From Rubrivivax sp. (GTDB lineage Bacteria; Pseudomonadota; Gammaproteobacteria; Burkholderiales; Burkholderiaceae_C): 64,000 nt of DNA. Location: positions 1 to 64,000 of the forward strand of contig JADCGP010000039.1 in the NCBI GenBank assembly GCA_020248915.1. The letters are read 5' to 3'. Under the pieces are notes generated by a model. The model made no database searches, had not been told where the DNA came from, and saw nothing but the letters and a program-made list of their open reading frames with translations. Positions 1 through 8,735 of this stretch are shown here, one piece after another (position 1 is the stretch's first letter; each line of letters starts with the position of its first letter). A program made the position numbers and the translations under genes.

Positions 1-109
1 GGCCTCGTCCTATCTGAAGCATTACCTCGGCTGGTTCCGCACCCTCGACCTCTCCCGAGCCCCGGCGCTCACCCCGCCGGCGATGCTGGCGCTGGCCGTC
101 GGGGTCTGA
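1..109 (+). CDS. C-terminal fragment of an ORF entering from the left edge, possibly an IS1595-like transposase
   Basis: Frame 2 reads ASSYLKHYLGWFRTLDLSRAPALTPPAMLALAVGV* ending TGA 107-109; the 'YLGWFRTLD' tail resembles IS1595-type transposase ends from memory; partial only. Confidence 0.4.
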   Translation, partial: ASSYLKHYLGWFRTLDLSRAPALTPPAMLALAVGV

Positions 110-172
110 GGGCATCAACACTCAACGCGAATAGCGCCCAATTATGATCCAGCATCGAAGGCTCCAGACCTC

Positions 173-1369
173 ATGAAGGCAGCGCTGCTCTGTTCGGGCC
201 TCGGCCACATCCACCGCGGGCACGAGGTCTTCGCGCGCGACCTGCACACGCTGCTGCGCGGCCGCCTGGACATCACGCTGTTCAAGGGCGGCGGGCCGCC
301 GGCTGCGGGCGAGGTGGTGGTGGACGCGCTGTCGCGGCTGTCGCCGCTGCTGGCCGACGTGCACCTGCCGGTGTCGCCACGCTGGATGGAGGCCGCGCGC
401 GAGCAGGAGCGCATACGCATCGAGGGCGAGACCTTCGCCTACGCCGCGCTGAAGCCGTTGCTCGAGGGCGGCTACGACATCGTCCACTGCCTGGAGCAGG
501 AGGTGTGCAACGTCGTGTTCGACAACCGCCACCTGTTCCGCCGCCCGCCCAAGGTGGTGTTCTCCAATGGCGGCGCGATCCCGGCGGCAGACCTGCCGCG
601 CTGTGACTTCGTGCAGGAGCACACCCCGTACAACCAGCGCCGCAGCGATCGCAGGCGCGCCTTCATGATCCCGCACGGCGTGGACCTGCGGCGCTTCCGT
701 CCGGGGCTGCAGAGCGACTTCCGCGCGCGGCATGGGATACCTGCCGATGCGTTCCTGGCGCTCAGCGTGGGCACCATCTGCCACTGGCACAAGCGCATGG
801 ACCACGTGATCCGCGAGCTCGCGCCGCTGGCCGACGTGCACCTCGCAATCGTCGGCCAGGAAGCGCCCGACTCCGCCGCGATCAAGGCCCTGGGACGCGA
901 GTTGATGGGAGACCGCATCACCTTCACGACCCTGCCGCACGACGATCTTCCGATGGCCTACGCGGCAGCCGACGTGTTCGTGCTCGGCTCGCTGTTCGAG
1001 ACCTTCGGCATCGTCTACATCGAGGCCATGGCGATGGGCCTGCCGGTGGTGTGCACCCGCCACGAGAACCAGCGCTCCATCGTGCAGCAGGGCATCTTCG
1101 TCGACATGGCTTCCCAAGGCGCCCTGACGGCAGCGCTGCGCCAGCGCGATCCAGCGCATCTGGCCCGGCTGGGCGCGCGGGGCAGGCAGATCGTCGAGCG
1201 CGAGTTCGACCTCGCGGGCCTCGCGGACCGGTACCTCGACGCGTACCGGCGCATCGCCGCAGCGCCGTCTTCGCTGCCCGGCTACGGCTGGAAGACGCGC
1301 TTGCGCGCGAACGTGGCCAACGGCTTGCGCAGCGTCTGGCGCACCGGCCGCGGCTGGGTCGCGCGCTGA
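173..1369 (+). CDS. GT4-type glycosyltransferase
   Basis: 398 aa; 'GTICHWHKRMDHVIRELAPL' and 'VFVLGSLFETFGIVYIEAMAMGLPVVCT' GT-B/GT4 motifs. Confidence 0.85.
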   Translation: MKAALLCSGLGHIHRGHEVFARDLHTLLRGRLDITLFKGGGPPAAGEVVVDALSRLSPLLADVHLPVSPRWMEAAREQERIRIEGETFAYAALKPLLEGGYDIVHCLEQEVCNVVFDNRHLFRRPPKVVFSNGGAIPAADLPRCDFVQEHTPYNQRRSDRRRAFMIPHGVDLRRFRPGLQSDFRARHGIPADAFLALSVGTICHWHKRMDHVIRELAPLADVHLAIVGQEAPDSAAIKALGRELMGDRITFTTLPHDDLPMAYAAADVFVLGSLFETFGIVYIEAMAMGLPVVCTRHENQRSIVQQGIFVDMASQGALTAALRQRDPAHLARLGARGRQIVEREFDLAGLADRYLDAYRRIAAAPSSLPGYGWKTRLRANVANGLRSVWRTGRGWVAR

Positions 1370-1376
1370 GTCGTGC

Positions 1377-2333
1377 TCACCGGCCGGCCAGCAGGTTGTG
1401 CGCCAGCTGGGCTCCGAAACCGAGCCGCGTGCGCCGCCATGGCGTGAAGCGCGGCAACTCGTGCCAGGGGCTCGCACTCGTCACCGCGCCAGGGGAGGTC
1501 GAGAACGCAGCCTCGAACCCGAGGCGCCGGACCAGGTCCACGTCGCGTGCGGCATAGTCGCTGCCGGGCTTGCCGTTGGGGTACGCAAACAGCGTGACGG
1601 GTGCGTCCGTCAGCTGTTCCAGTGCGCTGCGGCTGCCTGCGATCTCGTGCCCGGCTGCCGTCTCGTCCAGCGTGCACAGGATGGGATGGGTCTGCGTGTG
1701 CGCACCGATGCCCATGCCGCTGCGGTGCAACGCGCGGACCTGCTCGGAGGTCATCATCAGGTCGGCCGGCAGCTCGGCACGCAGCGCCCGGGCGATGCGC
1801 TCGACGGTCTCGAGCCGCTCACCCGGCGGAAGATACTTCGCGGCCAGCAACAGCCGCGGCAGCGCCGCGCGGCGGGACTCCAGGTCGGCCAGGCCTAGCC
1901 GGCCCGAGAGGCCGGGCAAGGCACCATCGCCCAGGTCGAGTCCGTCCACGCGGGCGCCACGCACCGCCTCGATGAGCGTGTCGTTCCACATCCGGCCGCC
2001 ATCGAGGAAGCCGGTGGCGACGAAGAACGTGGCGCTCAGGCCGTGCCGGCGCAGCACGGGCAGGGCCACGTCGTGGTTGTCGGCGTAGCCGTCGTCGAAC
2101 GTGATGGCCAGCGCCCCGGGTGGCAAGGTCTTCTCGCGAGCGCGACGCAGGGCCTCCTCCAGCGGCAGCACCACGAACCAACGCGCAAGCCAGCCGCAGA
2201 TGGCATCGAAGCGGGCACGGTCCACCTCGCCCGGGAACAGCGGGTCGGGCTGCTGCGTGACCCGGTGGAACATGAGCACGGTCAGACGCGCGGCCGCGCC
2301 GCCGCGGCCGAGCCAGCCAAACAACGGCCTCAT
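1377..2333 (-). CDS. polysaccharide deacetylase family protein
   Basis: MRPLFGWLG... 'LTVLMFHRV', 'ALAITFDDGYADN' NodB motif; ATG overlaps upstream stop. Confidence 0.85.
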   Translation of the reverse strand: MRPLFGWLGRGGAAARLTVLMFHRVTQQPDPLFPGEVDRARFDAICGWLARWFVVLPLEEALRRAREKTLPPGALAITFDDGYADNHDVALPVLRRHGLSATFFVATGFLDGGRMWNDTLIEAVRGARVDGLDLGDGALPGLSGRLGLADLESRRAALPRLLLAAKYLPPGERLETVERIARALRAELPADLMMTSEQVRALHRSGMGIGAHTQTHPILCTLDETAAGHEIAGSRSALEQLTDAPVTLFAYPNGKPGSDYAARDVDLVRRLGFEAAFSTSPGAVTSASPWHELPRFTPWRRTRLGFGAQLAHNLLAGR

Positions 2334-3769
2334 CGGGGGTACCGGGCAGCCTGCTGTGGCGGAGCCGGGTGCCCCGGCAGCGCCGGCTGCGGCCGCGCGG
2401 GTGCCGCGCCAGGCACGTCCCCCGAACCGGCCTCCGGCCCAGCACCCGCCGAGCCCGACGGTGAGCTGGGGCTGGCAGCCCCGAGCCCGATCAGGTTGCG
2501 CCAAACACCGCCACGCGTGGGCTCGGTACGCCACGCCTCTCGCAGCACCCACATCCGGGCCAGCGCCACCAAGACCATCACGTAGTACGGGAAATCGTAG
2601 TAGGCCAGCTGCAGGAACGCACCGCCCACCGCATAGCCGGCGATGGACACCTGAGCCATTCCGCCCAGGTCACCCACCCAGCGGTGCTCGGGGCGGTGTC
2701 GCGCGTGCCGGCGCAGGCCATCCGCACCGAACCAGGTTGCAACCCAGATGCCCGTGAAGAGCGCCAGGCCGATGAAGCCGTGATGCCCGAGCACCTGGAA
2801 CCAGATGCTGTGCGCCACCGGGGTGCCGAAGCGCAGCCCGTAGGGCGAGTACTGCTCGAAGATCGGCGGGTAGGTGATGCTCAGCCCGATGCCGAGCGGA
2901 TGGCTCAGCGCCAGGTTCCACGACACCCACCACGCGCTGAAGCGGCCCAGGGCCGACGCATCCTCGCCGTAGGTTTCGATGGTTTCCATGCGCTGTATCC
3001 AGTGCTCGGGCATCGCGGCAAGCGCCAGCGCCGCCACGACCCCCAGCACCACGCCATCGCGCAGGCGGTTGTTGCCGCGCCACCAGATCACGATCGTCAT
3101 GGCCACGAGGGCCAGCAGCGCGCCGCGCGAATGCGACCCGAGAGCCGAGGCGGCACACAGGGCCATGCCTCCCAGCAGCATCCACGAGAGCCAGCGCTGA
3201 GTCACCTGCAGTTGGAGGAAGCGGAGCAGAGGGATCACCATGATGGTGGCCACCGCGAACTCGTTGTTGCCCTCGACCCACGAACCCGGGGGACCCCAGA
3301 CCCGGTAGTTGCCGGCATTGACCAGGGTGAACGCCCCGCCCTTGATGCTGAGCAACCCGATGGACATCGTCAGCACCCAGGCCAGGCAGAAGATCTGCTC
3401 CTTGGTACGGAACAGCGCCAGGCAGACAAGGACCATCAGGTTGACCTTGACGATCTTCTCCCACTGCGGCAACTGCTCCCAGGGGTCACGACCGGCAAGC
3501 CAGGTGAGCGTCACCCAGGCGGTGAAGATCACGAACAGCGTGACGGCCGGCCCCTTGAAGGGTGACTCCCGCTCGCGCGTGAACAGCACCCCGAGCAACG
3601 TGGCAAGCGCGGCGATCATCGCCACGGGGGCGTCGTACGCAAAGCCGTAGGTGTAGCGGTGCGGGTTCATCAGGCTCACCCACAACCACAGCAGCACGCC
3701 GATCCATGGCCGCCGCAGCGCCACGGCCGCCAGCACCAGAATCACGCTCATCAGGGCTATGTCACGCAT
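2330..3769 (-). CDS. putative O-glycosylation ligase, exosortase A system-associated (Wzy/O-antigen ligase-like)
   Basis: MRDIALMSVILVLAAVALRRPWIGVLLWLWVSLMNPHRYTYGFA... polytopic protein typical of XrtA loci; Pro/Ala-rich tail. Confidence 0.8.
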   Translation of the reverse strand: MRDIALMSVILVLAAVALRRPWIGVLLWLWVSLMNPHRYTYGFAYDAPVAMIAALATLLGVLFTRERESPFKGPAVTLFVIFTAWVTLTWLAGRDPWEQLPQWEKIVKVNLMVLVCLALFRTKEQIFCLAWVLTMSIGLLSIKGGAFTLVNAGNYRVWGPPGSWVEGNNEFAVATIMVIPLLRFLQLQVTQRWLSWMLLGGMALCAASALGSHSRGALLALVAMTIVIWWRGNNRLRDGVVLGVVAALALAAMPEHWIQRMETIETYGEDASALGRFSAWWVSWNLALSHPLGIGLSITYPPIFEQYSPYGLRFGTPVAHSIWFQVLGHHGFIGLALFTGIWVATWFGADGLRRHARHRPEHRWVGDLGGMAQVSIAGYAVGGAFLQLAYYDFPYYVMVLVALARMWVLREAWRTEPTRGGVWRNLIGLGAASPSSPSGSAGAGPEAGSGDVPGAAPARPQPALPGHPAPPQQAARYPR

Positions 3770-5165
3770 GGCACGCCTCGCTCGCCGCTGCTGGCGCAGG
3801 TGCCACGCGGCTGACGACATAACGATACTTGCCGGACCGCTCGGGCTCGATGGCCGCCACAGGCTCGACGACGATGTTCACCTCGGCGCCCAGCCGGCGG
3901 CGGAAGGCCTCGACGATCTCGGCGCGCTGCGCGTCGCCGAACTCCGCCCCCGGCACCACCTGAACGCGCGTGAGCCCCAGACTCTCCTGCTCGATGCGGA
4001 AGCCCTGGATGCCCGGCAGGTCGCGCAGCACGTAGATCAACGCCAGCCCGTGCATCACCGTCCCGTCCGCCGCCACCACGAAATCGGTGCTGCGGCCCTG
4101 GATCTCGGCCAGCATCGGCAGCCCGCGGCCGCAGGGGCAGCGGGCGGTGCTGCGCACGGCCACGTCGCCGGTGCGGTAGCGGATGAACGGGAAGTCGCGC
4201 GTGGCCAGGTGCGTGACGACGATCTCGCCGGGCTCGCCGTCGGGCACCGGGCGGCCGTCGGCGTCGACGAGCTCCACGATCACGTCCTCGGCCGTGAGGT
4301 GCATGCCGCCCTCGGGGCACTCGTGGGCGATGAAGCCGGCGTCGCGCCCGCCGTAGCCGTTGGCCACGCGGCATCCGAACACCCGCTCGATGGCCTGGCG
4401 CTGGTGGTCGTACAGGCGCTCGCTGGTGCAGAAGGCCACGCGGATGCCCAGGTCGTGCACGGGCACGCCGCGCCGCTCGGCGTGCGCCGCGATGTGCGAC
4501 AGCGCCGAGGGGTAGCCGAACAGCATGCGCGGCCGTCGCGCCCGGATGCGCGCCACGAACCCGTCGAGCCTGCTCTCGCTCATCTCGAAGGCGGGCAGCA
4601 GCTCGGTGCGCATCAGCCGGTCGCGCCAGCGGCGCAGCCGGTCCTGCGCGCCCAGCTCGATGGGCGAGCCCCAGACCACGATCTCGGGGTCGCCGATGTC
4701 CACGCCCCACCAGCGCGTGGCACGCCACTTGGCCGCCACGTCGTGGCTGACGCGCTCGGTGCCGATGAAGAACACCAGCGGCTCGCCCGACGAGCCGCCG
4801 GTATTGAAGCGGGCGAGGCCCCGCGCCTGCCGGTGCTTCATCTGCGCGGTGTGGGCGCGGATGTCGGCCTTGGTGAGCAGCGGCAGGGCCTCGAGGTCTT
4901 CGAGGCGCGTCACGGCGCGCGGGTCGAAGCCGAGGCGGCGAAACAGGTCCTGGTAGTAGGGCACGCCGTCGGCGCACTCGGCCAGCAGGCGCCGCAGCCG
5001 ATCGAGCTGCAGGTCGCGCAGGCGCTCGGCCGGCCACCACTGGCTGCGCTCGAGCGCGCGGCGCACGGCCACGGTGTCGTGCCGCTTCAGCCTCTCCTGC
5101 AGCGGAAAGGCCACGCCGGCCACGAAACGGGTGTACGGCCCGCAGGCCGACGCGGCGGCGGTCAT
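3762..5165 (-). CDS. phenylacetate-CoA ligase (PaaK/CapK)-like adenylate-forming protein
   Basis: MTAAASACGPYTR...; 'RFNTGGSSGEPLVFFIG' and 'FIRYRTGDVA' adenylation motifs. Confidence 0.8.
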   Translation of the reverse strand: MTAAASACGPYTRFVAGVAFPLQERLKRHDTVAVRRALERSQWWPAERLRDLQLDRLRRLLAECADGVPYYQDLFRRLGFDPRAVTRLEDLEALPLLTKADIRAHTAQMKHRQARGLARFNTGGSSGEPLVFFIGTERVSHDVAAKWRATRWWGVDIGDPEIVVWGSPIELGAQDRLRRWRDRLMRTELLPAFEMSESRLDGFVARIRARRPRMLFGYPSALSHIAAHAERRGVPVHDLGIRVAFCTSERLYDHQRQAIERVFGCRVANGYGGRDAGFIAHECPEGGMHLTAEDVIVELVDADGRPVPDGEPGEIVVTHLATRDFPFIRYRTGDVAVRSTARCPCGRGLPMLAEIQGRSTDFVVAADGTVMHGLALIYVLRDLPGIQGFRIEQESLGLTRVQVVPGAEFGDAQRAEIVEAFRRRLGAEVNIVVEPVAAIEPERSGKYRYVVSRVAPAPAAASEACHA

Positions 5166-6439
5166 CGCGCCACCTCCTCGTGCAGGGCCGCGGCAGCGCC
5201 CTGCCCCGCGCGCGCCAGCGCAAGGAACTCGGCCTCGAGGTCGTCGATCCGCCGATCCCAGGTGTTGGCCTCGGCGTGGCGGCGCAGCGCGCCGCGGTCC
5301 CATGGGCGCGCCAGCGCCTCGTGCAGGGCCGCCTCGAGGGCCGGCGCGTCGCCGAAGGGCACCACGGTGCCCAGCTCGGGCCGGCACACCACCTCGGCGT
5401 TGCCGCCGACGTCGGTGGCCACCACCGGCAGGCCGCAGGCCATGGCCTCCAGCAGCACGTTGGCCCAGCCCTCGTTGCGCGTGGGCAGCACGAAGACGTC
5501 GGCGGCCGAGAGCACGCCGGCCAGCGCGTCGGGCTCCAGCGGGCCGGTGAAGCGCACGCAGTCCTGCAGGCCCAGCTCGCGCACCTGGGCCTGCAGGCGC
5601 GCGGTCCAGTCGCCTTCGGGGCTGGGGCCGCCCACCACGAGGTAGTGCAGCCCGGGCCAGCGCATGCGCAGCGCGGGCAGCAGCTCGATCACGCGGTGGA
5701 AGCCCTTGCGCTCGACCAGGCCGCCCACGGTGACGAGCACCGGCGCGTCGGCCGGCAGCCCGAGCCGCTCGCGGCAGGCGGCTCGCGGCTGCGGCGCAAA
5801 GCGCAGCAGGTCCACGCCGTTGCCCACCACGCGCGTGCGCTCGGGCGGCACGCCGAGCTGCAGCGCCAGCCGGCGCAGCGAGTCGGAGACGGCGAACACG
5901 CGCTGCACGCCGGCCAGCGCCTGCTGCAGACGCGGACGCAGCACGGGGTCGGCCGCGTGGCGCGCCTCGGTGCCGCGCAGCGTCACCGTCACGGGCACCC
6001 CGAGCCAGCGGCCGAGCAGCATCGCCGCGTGGCCGTCGGGATAGCCGAAGTGCGCGTCGATCACATCCAGCCTGCCGGCGCGGTGCAGCGCGCGCATGCG
6101 CGGCAGCGCGCCCAGCGCCATCAGCAGGCCGTCGAGCCGGCGCAGCACGAGCGGCAGCGAGAAGAAGCGCGGGTACCAGACGTCGAAACCGCGCTGGCGT
6201 TCGTGCCGCGGCGCGCCCGGCCGGCTGCCCGGCCGCAGCCGCCGCAGCAGCGTCTGGCCCGGGAACCAGGGCGTGGGTGCCACCACCGCCAGCGGCAGCC
6301 GCGCGCCGACGCGGAACGCCCGCTCGCGCACGAACAGCCCGGACCCCGGTTGCAGTGCGCTCGGGAACAGGCTCGACAGCACGACGACGTGGGGGCCGTC
6401 GGATGGCGGCCTCGGCGGGGCGGTCACGGCGACAGGCAT
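5162..6439 (-). CDS. GT4-type glycosyltransferase
   Basis: MPVAVTAPPRPPSDGPHVVVLSSLFPSALQPGSGLFVRER...'ADVFVLPTRNEGWANVLLEAMACGLPVVATDVGGNAEVV'. Confidence 0.88.
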   Translation of the reverse strand: MPVAVTAPPRPPSDGPHVVVLSSLFPSALQPGSGLFVRERAFRVGARLPLAVVAPTPWFPGQTLLRRLRPGSRPGAPRHERQRGFDVWYPRFFSLPLVLRRLDGLLMALGALPRMRALHRAGRLDVIDAHFGYPDGHAAMLLGRWLGVPVTVTLRGTEARHAADPVLRPRLQQALAGVQRVFAVSDSLRRLALQLGVPPERTRVVGNGVDLLRFAPQPRAACRERLGLPADAPVLVTVGGLVERKGFHRVIELLPALRMRWPGLHYLVVGGPSPEGDWTARLQAQVRELGLQDCVRFTGPLEPDALAGVLSAADVFVLPTRNEGWANVLLEAMACGLPVVATDVGGNAEVVCRPELGTVVPFGDAPALEAALHEALARPWDRGALRRHAEANTWDRRIDDLEAEFLALARAGQGAAAALHEEVAR

Positions 6440-6447
6440 GGCGGCGC

Positions 6448-7671
6448 TCAGGCGGCAGCCGGCTGCCGCTGCGCAGCCAGACGTTCGAACACGGGCACGT
6501 AGTGCGAAGCCGAGCGGCGCCAGTTGCGCTCTTCCTCGACGAAGCGGCGTCCGGCGGCGCGCACGGCAGGCGCGGCGCCAGGCTGGGACAGCACCTCGGC
6601 CAGCGTGGTGGCCAGCGCCTGCGCGTCGCCGGCCGCGAACAGCCAGCCGGTCTCGCGGTGCCGGATCAGCTCGCGGTGGCCGCCCACGTCGCTGGCCACC
6701 AGCAGCCGCCCCTGCGCCATGGCCTCCAGCGGCTTGAGCGGCGTCACCAGGTCGGTCAGGCGCATCGGGTGGCGCGGGTACGCCAGCACGTCCACCAGGT
6801 CGTAGTAGCGCTGCACCTGATCGTGCGGCACGCGGCCCGTGAACACCACGCGCTCGGCCACGCCCAGGCGCTGCGCCCGGGTCCGCAGCGCTTCGTCCTG
6901 CGGGCCGCCGCCCACCAGCAGCAGGCGCACCTGCGGGCGCATGCGCGCCAGCGCCGGCAGCGCGTCGAGCAGCAGGTCCAGGCCCTCGTAGGCGTAGAAC
7001 GACCCGATGAAACCCACGACCTCGGCACCTTCCAGTCCCAGCCGGCGTTTCAGGTCGGGATCGGCTGCGCCGCCCAGCGTGAAGGCGTCGATGTCCACCG
7101 CGTTCGGGATCACCGTGACGCGGCCGGCGGCGATGCCGCGCTCGACGATGTCGCGCCGCAGCCCCTCGCAGATCGTGAACACGTGGTCGGCCTGGCGCAG
7201 TGCGCGCGTCTCCATCGCGCGCGTCAGCCGGTAGCGCAGGCTGCCCTCGGTGGTGGTGCCGTGGTCGACCGCGGCGTCCTCCCAGAAGGCGCGCACCTCG
7301 TAGACCATCGGGATGCCCAGGCGCCGGGCCACGCGCAGCGCGGGCAGCGCGTCCAGCACCGGCGAGTGGGCGTGGATCAGGTCGGGGCGCACGGCTGCCG
7401 CCACCGACTCGATGCGCGCGGCAAGCTGTCTCATCAGCGCCATCTCGTCGAGCCCCGGCACACGGCGCCCGCCGGGTGCGGCCGGCGTGCGATGGAAGTG
7501 CCAGCCGTCCACCGTCTCCTCCAGCGCCGTGCCGCCGGCAGCGTGCTTGGGGCTGGTCAGGTGGAAGGTCTCCCACCCGAGCGCGCGCTGCTCGCGCAGC
7601 AACGCCAGCGTGCGGAACGTGTACCCGCTGTGCAGCGGGATCGAGTGGTCGAGGACGTGGAGGATGCGCAT
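6448..7671 (-). CDS. PEP-CTERM/XrtA-associated glycosyltransferase (TIGR04063-like)
   Basis: MRILHVLDHSIPLHSGYTFRTLALLREQRALGWETFHLTSPKH signature N-terminus plus GT4 C-terminal motifs. Confidence 0.85.
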   Translation of the reverse strand: MRILHVLDHSIPLHSGYTFRTLALLREQRALGWETFHLTSPKHAAGGTALEETVDGWHFHRTPAAPGGRRVPGLDEMALMRQLAARIESVAAAVRPDLIHAHSPVLDALPALRVARRLGIPMVYEVRAFWEDAAVDHGTTTEGSLRYRLTRAMETRALRQADHVFTICEGLRRDIVERGIAAGRVTVIPNAVDIDAFTLGGAADPDLKRRLGLEGAEVVGFIGSFYAYEGLDLLLDALPALARMRPQVRLLLVGGGPQDEALRTRAQRLGVAERVVFTGRVPHDQVQRYYDLVDVLAYPRHPMRLTDLVTPLKPLEAMAQGRLLVASDVGGHRELIRHRETGWLFAAGDAQALATTLAEVLSQPGAAPAVRAAGRRFVEEERNWRRSASHYVPVFERLAAQRQPAAA

Positions 7672-7828
7672 TCAGCACCGCCCGGCCGGTCCGAAGGTGC
7701 TGAACGCCCCCTCGGGGGGCCGCGAACGAAGTGAGCGTGGGGGCATCATTTCAGCACCGCCCGGCCGTTCCGAAGGTGCTGAATGCCCCCTCGGGGGGCC
7801 GCGAACGAAGTGAGCGTGGGGGCTGCAT
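7671..7828. repeat. two-copy tandem direct repeat, 79-bp period, with inverted repeats in each unit
   Basis: Copy 1 starts 7671, copy 2 starts 7750; each has TTCAGCACC...GGTGCTGAA and GCCCCCTCGGGGGGC followed by CGCGAACGAAGTGAGCGTGGGGGC; only a few differences. Confidence 0.9.
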
Positions 7829-7829
7829 C

Positions 7830-8735
7830 TCAGTCTGCGCGGCGCCGGAACACCAGCCAGAAGCCGAGCCAGGCCAGGTCTTCGTCGTCGAGCGCGCGAA
7901 ACGGCTCGGCCAGCATCGGACGCACCTGCGCCACCTCGGCCGGCGACGCACGCTCGGTGGGCTCGAGCCGGAGCACGTCCACCGGAAGCCGGGCGAGCAG
8001 TTCACGGTAGCGATCGACGCGCCAGCGATTGGGGAAGCCCTTGGCCGAGTACATCAGCTGCCACGTCGGCCGCGACCAGGCCAGGAAGTCGAGGCGGTTA
8101 CCGCGGTGCAGCCCGTGGCTGCGCAGGTCGACCAGGTGGATCGCAAGCGCCCCCGGCTTCATCGCGGCCACCATGTCGGCCAGGCTCGCCTCGAGGTCGT
8201 CCACGTGCTCGAGCACGGCTCGCGAGAAGACCAGGTCGATCTCGTGGCGCAGGCCGCTGGTGCCGCCCGGGCGCACGAGGTAGTCGATGCAGCCGGCACG
8301 CAGGCCGGCCTCGGGGTGGCGAGGGTCGGCGAACACGCCATCCAGGCGCTGCCGGGCCTGCAACGAGAGCCCGGGCCGCAGCGCCTGCATCGCCTCGACG
8401 TTCTTGGGCGAGAGCCGCACCAGCGGAAACCGGTCGATGCAGCGCACCTGCGGGGCTCCCCCGGCGATCATCAGCGCGGCCACGGCCGGCAGGTCGCCTG
8501 GGCCGTACTCGAGCAGGCTCTTGCCGTCGAGAAAGCCCTCGATGGCCGGGCGAGCGATGCCGAGCTTGTCGAAATACTCGTCGTAGCAGCGGTGCGCGTA
8601 CGCGGCGATGTCGGCGGCGCTCTCGGCCTCGCTGCCGCGGCCAGTCTGCCCGGTCAGGCGCACGTAGACGGCCGGCGCCAGCCGGGCCAGCTGGTTGCTG
8701 GCCACGGCCTTGGCGATGCGCACGATCTCAGACAT
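7830..8735 (-). CDS. class I SAM-dependent methyltransferase-like protein
   Basis: MSEIVRIAKAVASNQLARL...; 'LLEYGPGDLPAVAAL', 'DLVFSRAVLEHVDDLEASLADM'. Confidence 0.75.
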   Translation of the reverse strand: MSEIVRIAKAVASNQLARLAPAVYVRLTGQTGRGSEAESAADIAAYAHRCYDEYFDKLGIARPAIEGFLDGKSLLEYGPGDLPAVAALMIAGGAPQVRCIDRFPLVRLSPKNVEAMQALRPGLSLQARQRLDGVFADPRHPEAGLRAGCIDYLVRPGGTSGLRHEIDLVFSRAVLEHVDDLEASLADMVAAMKPGALAIHLVDLRSHGLHRGNRLDFLAWSRPTWQLMYSAKGFPNRWRVDRYRELLARLPVDVLRLEPTERASPAEVAQVRPMLAEPFRALDDEDLAWLGFWLVFRRRAD

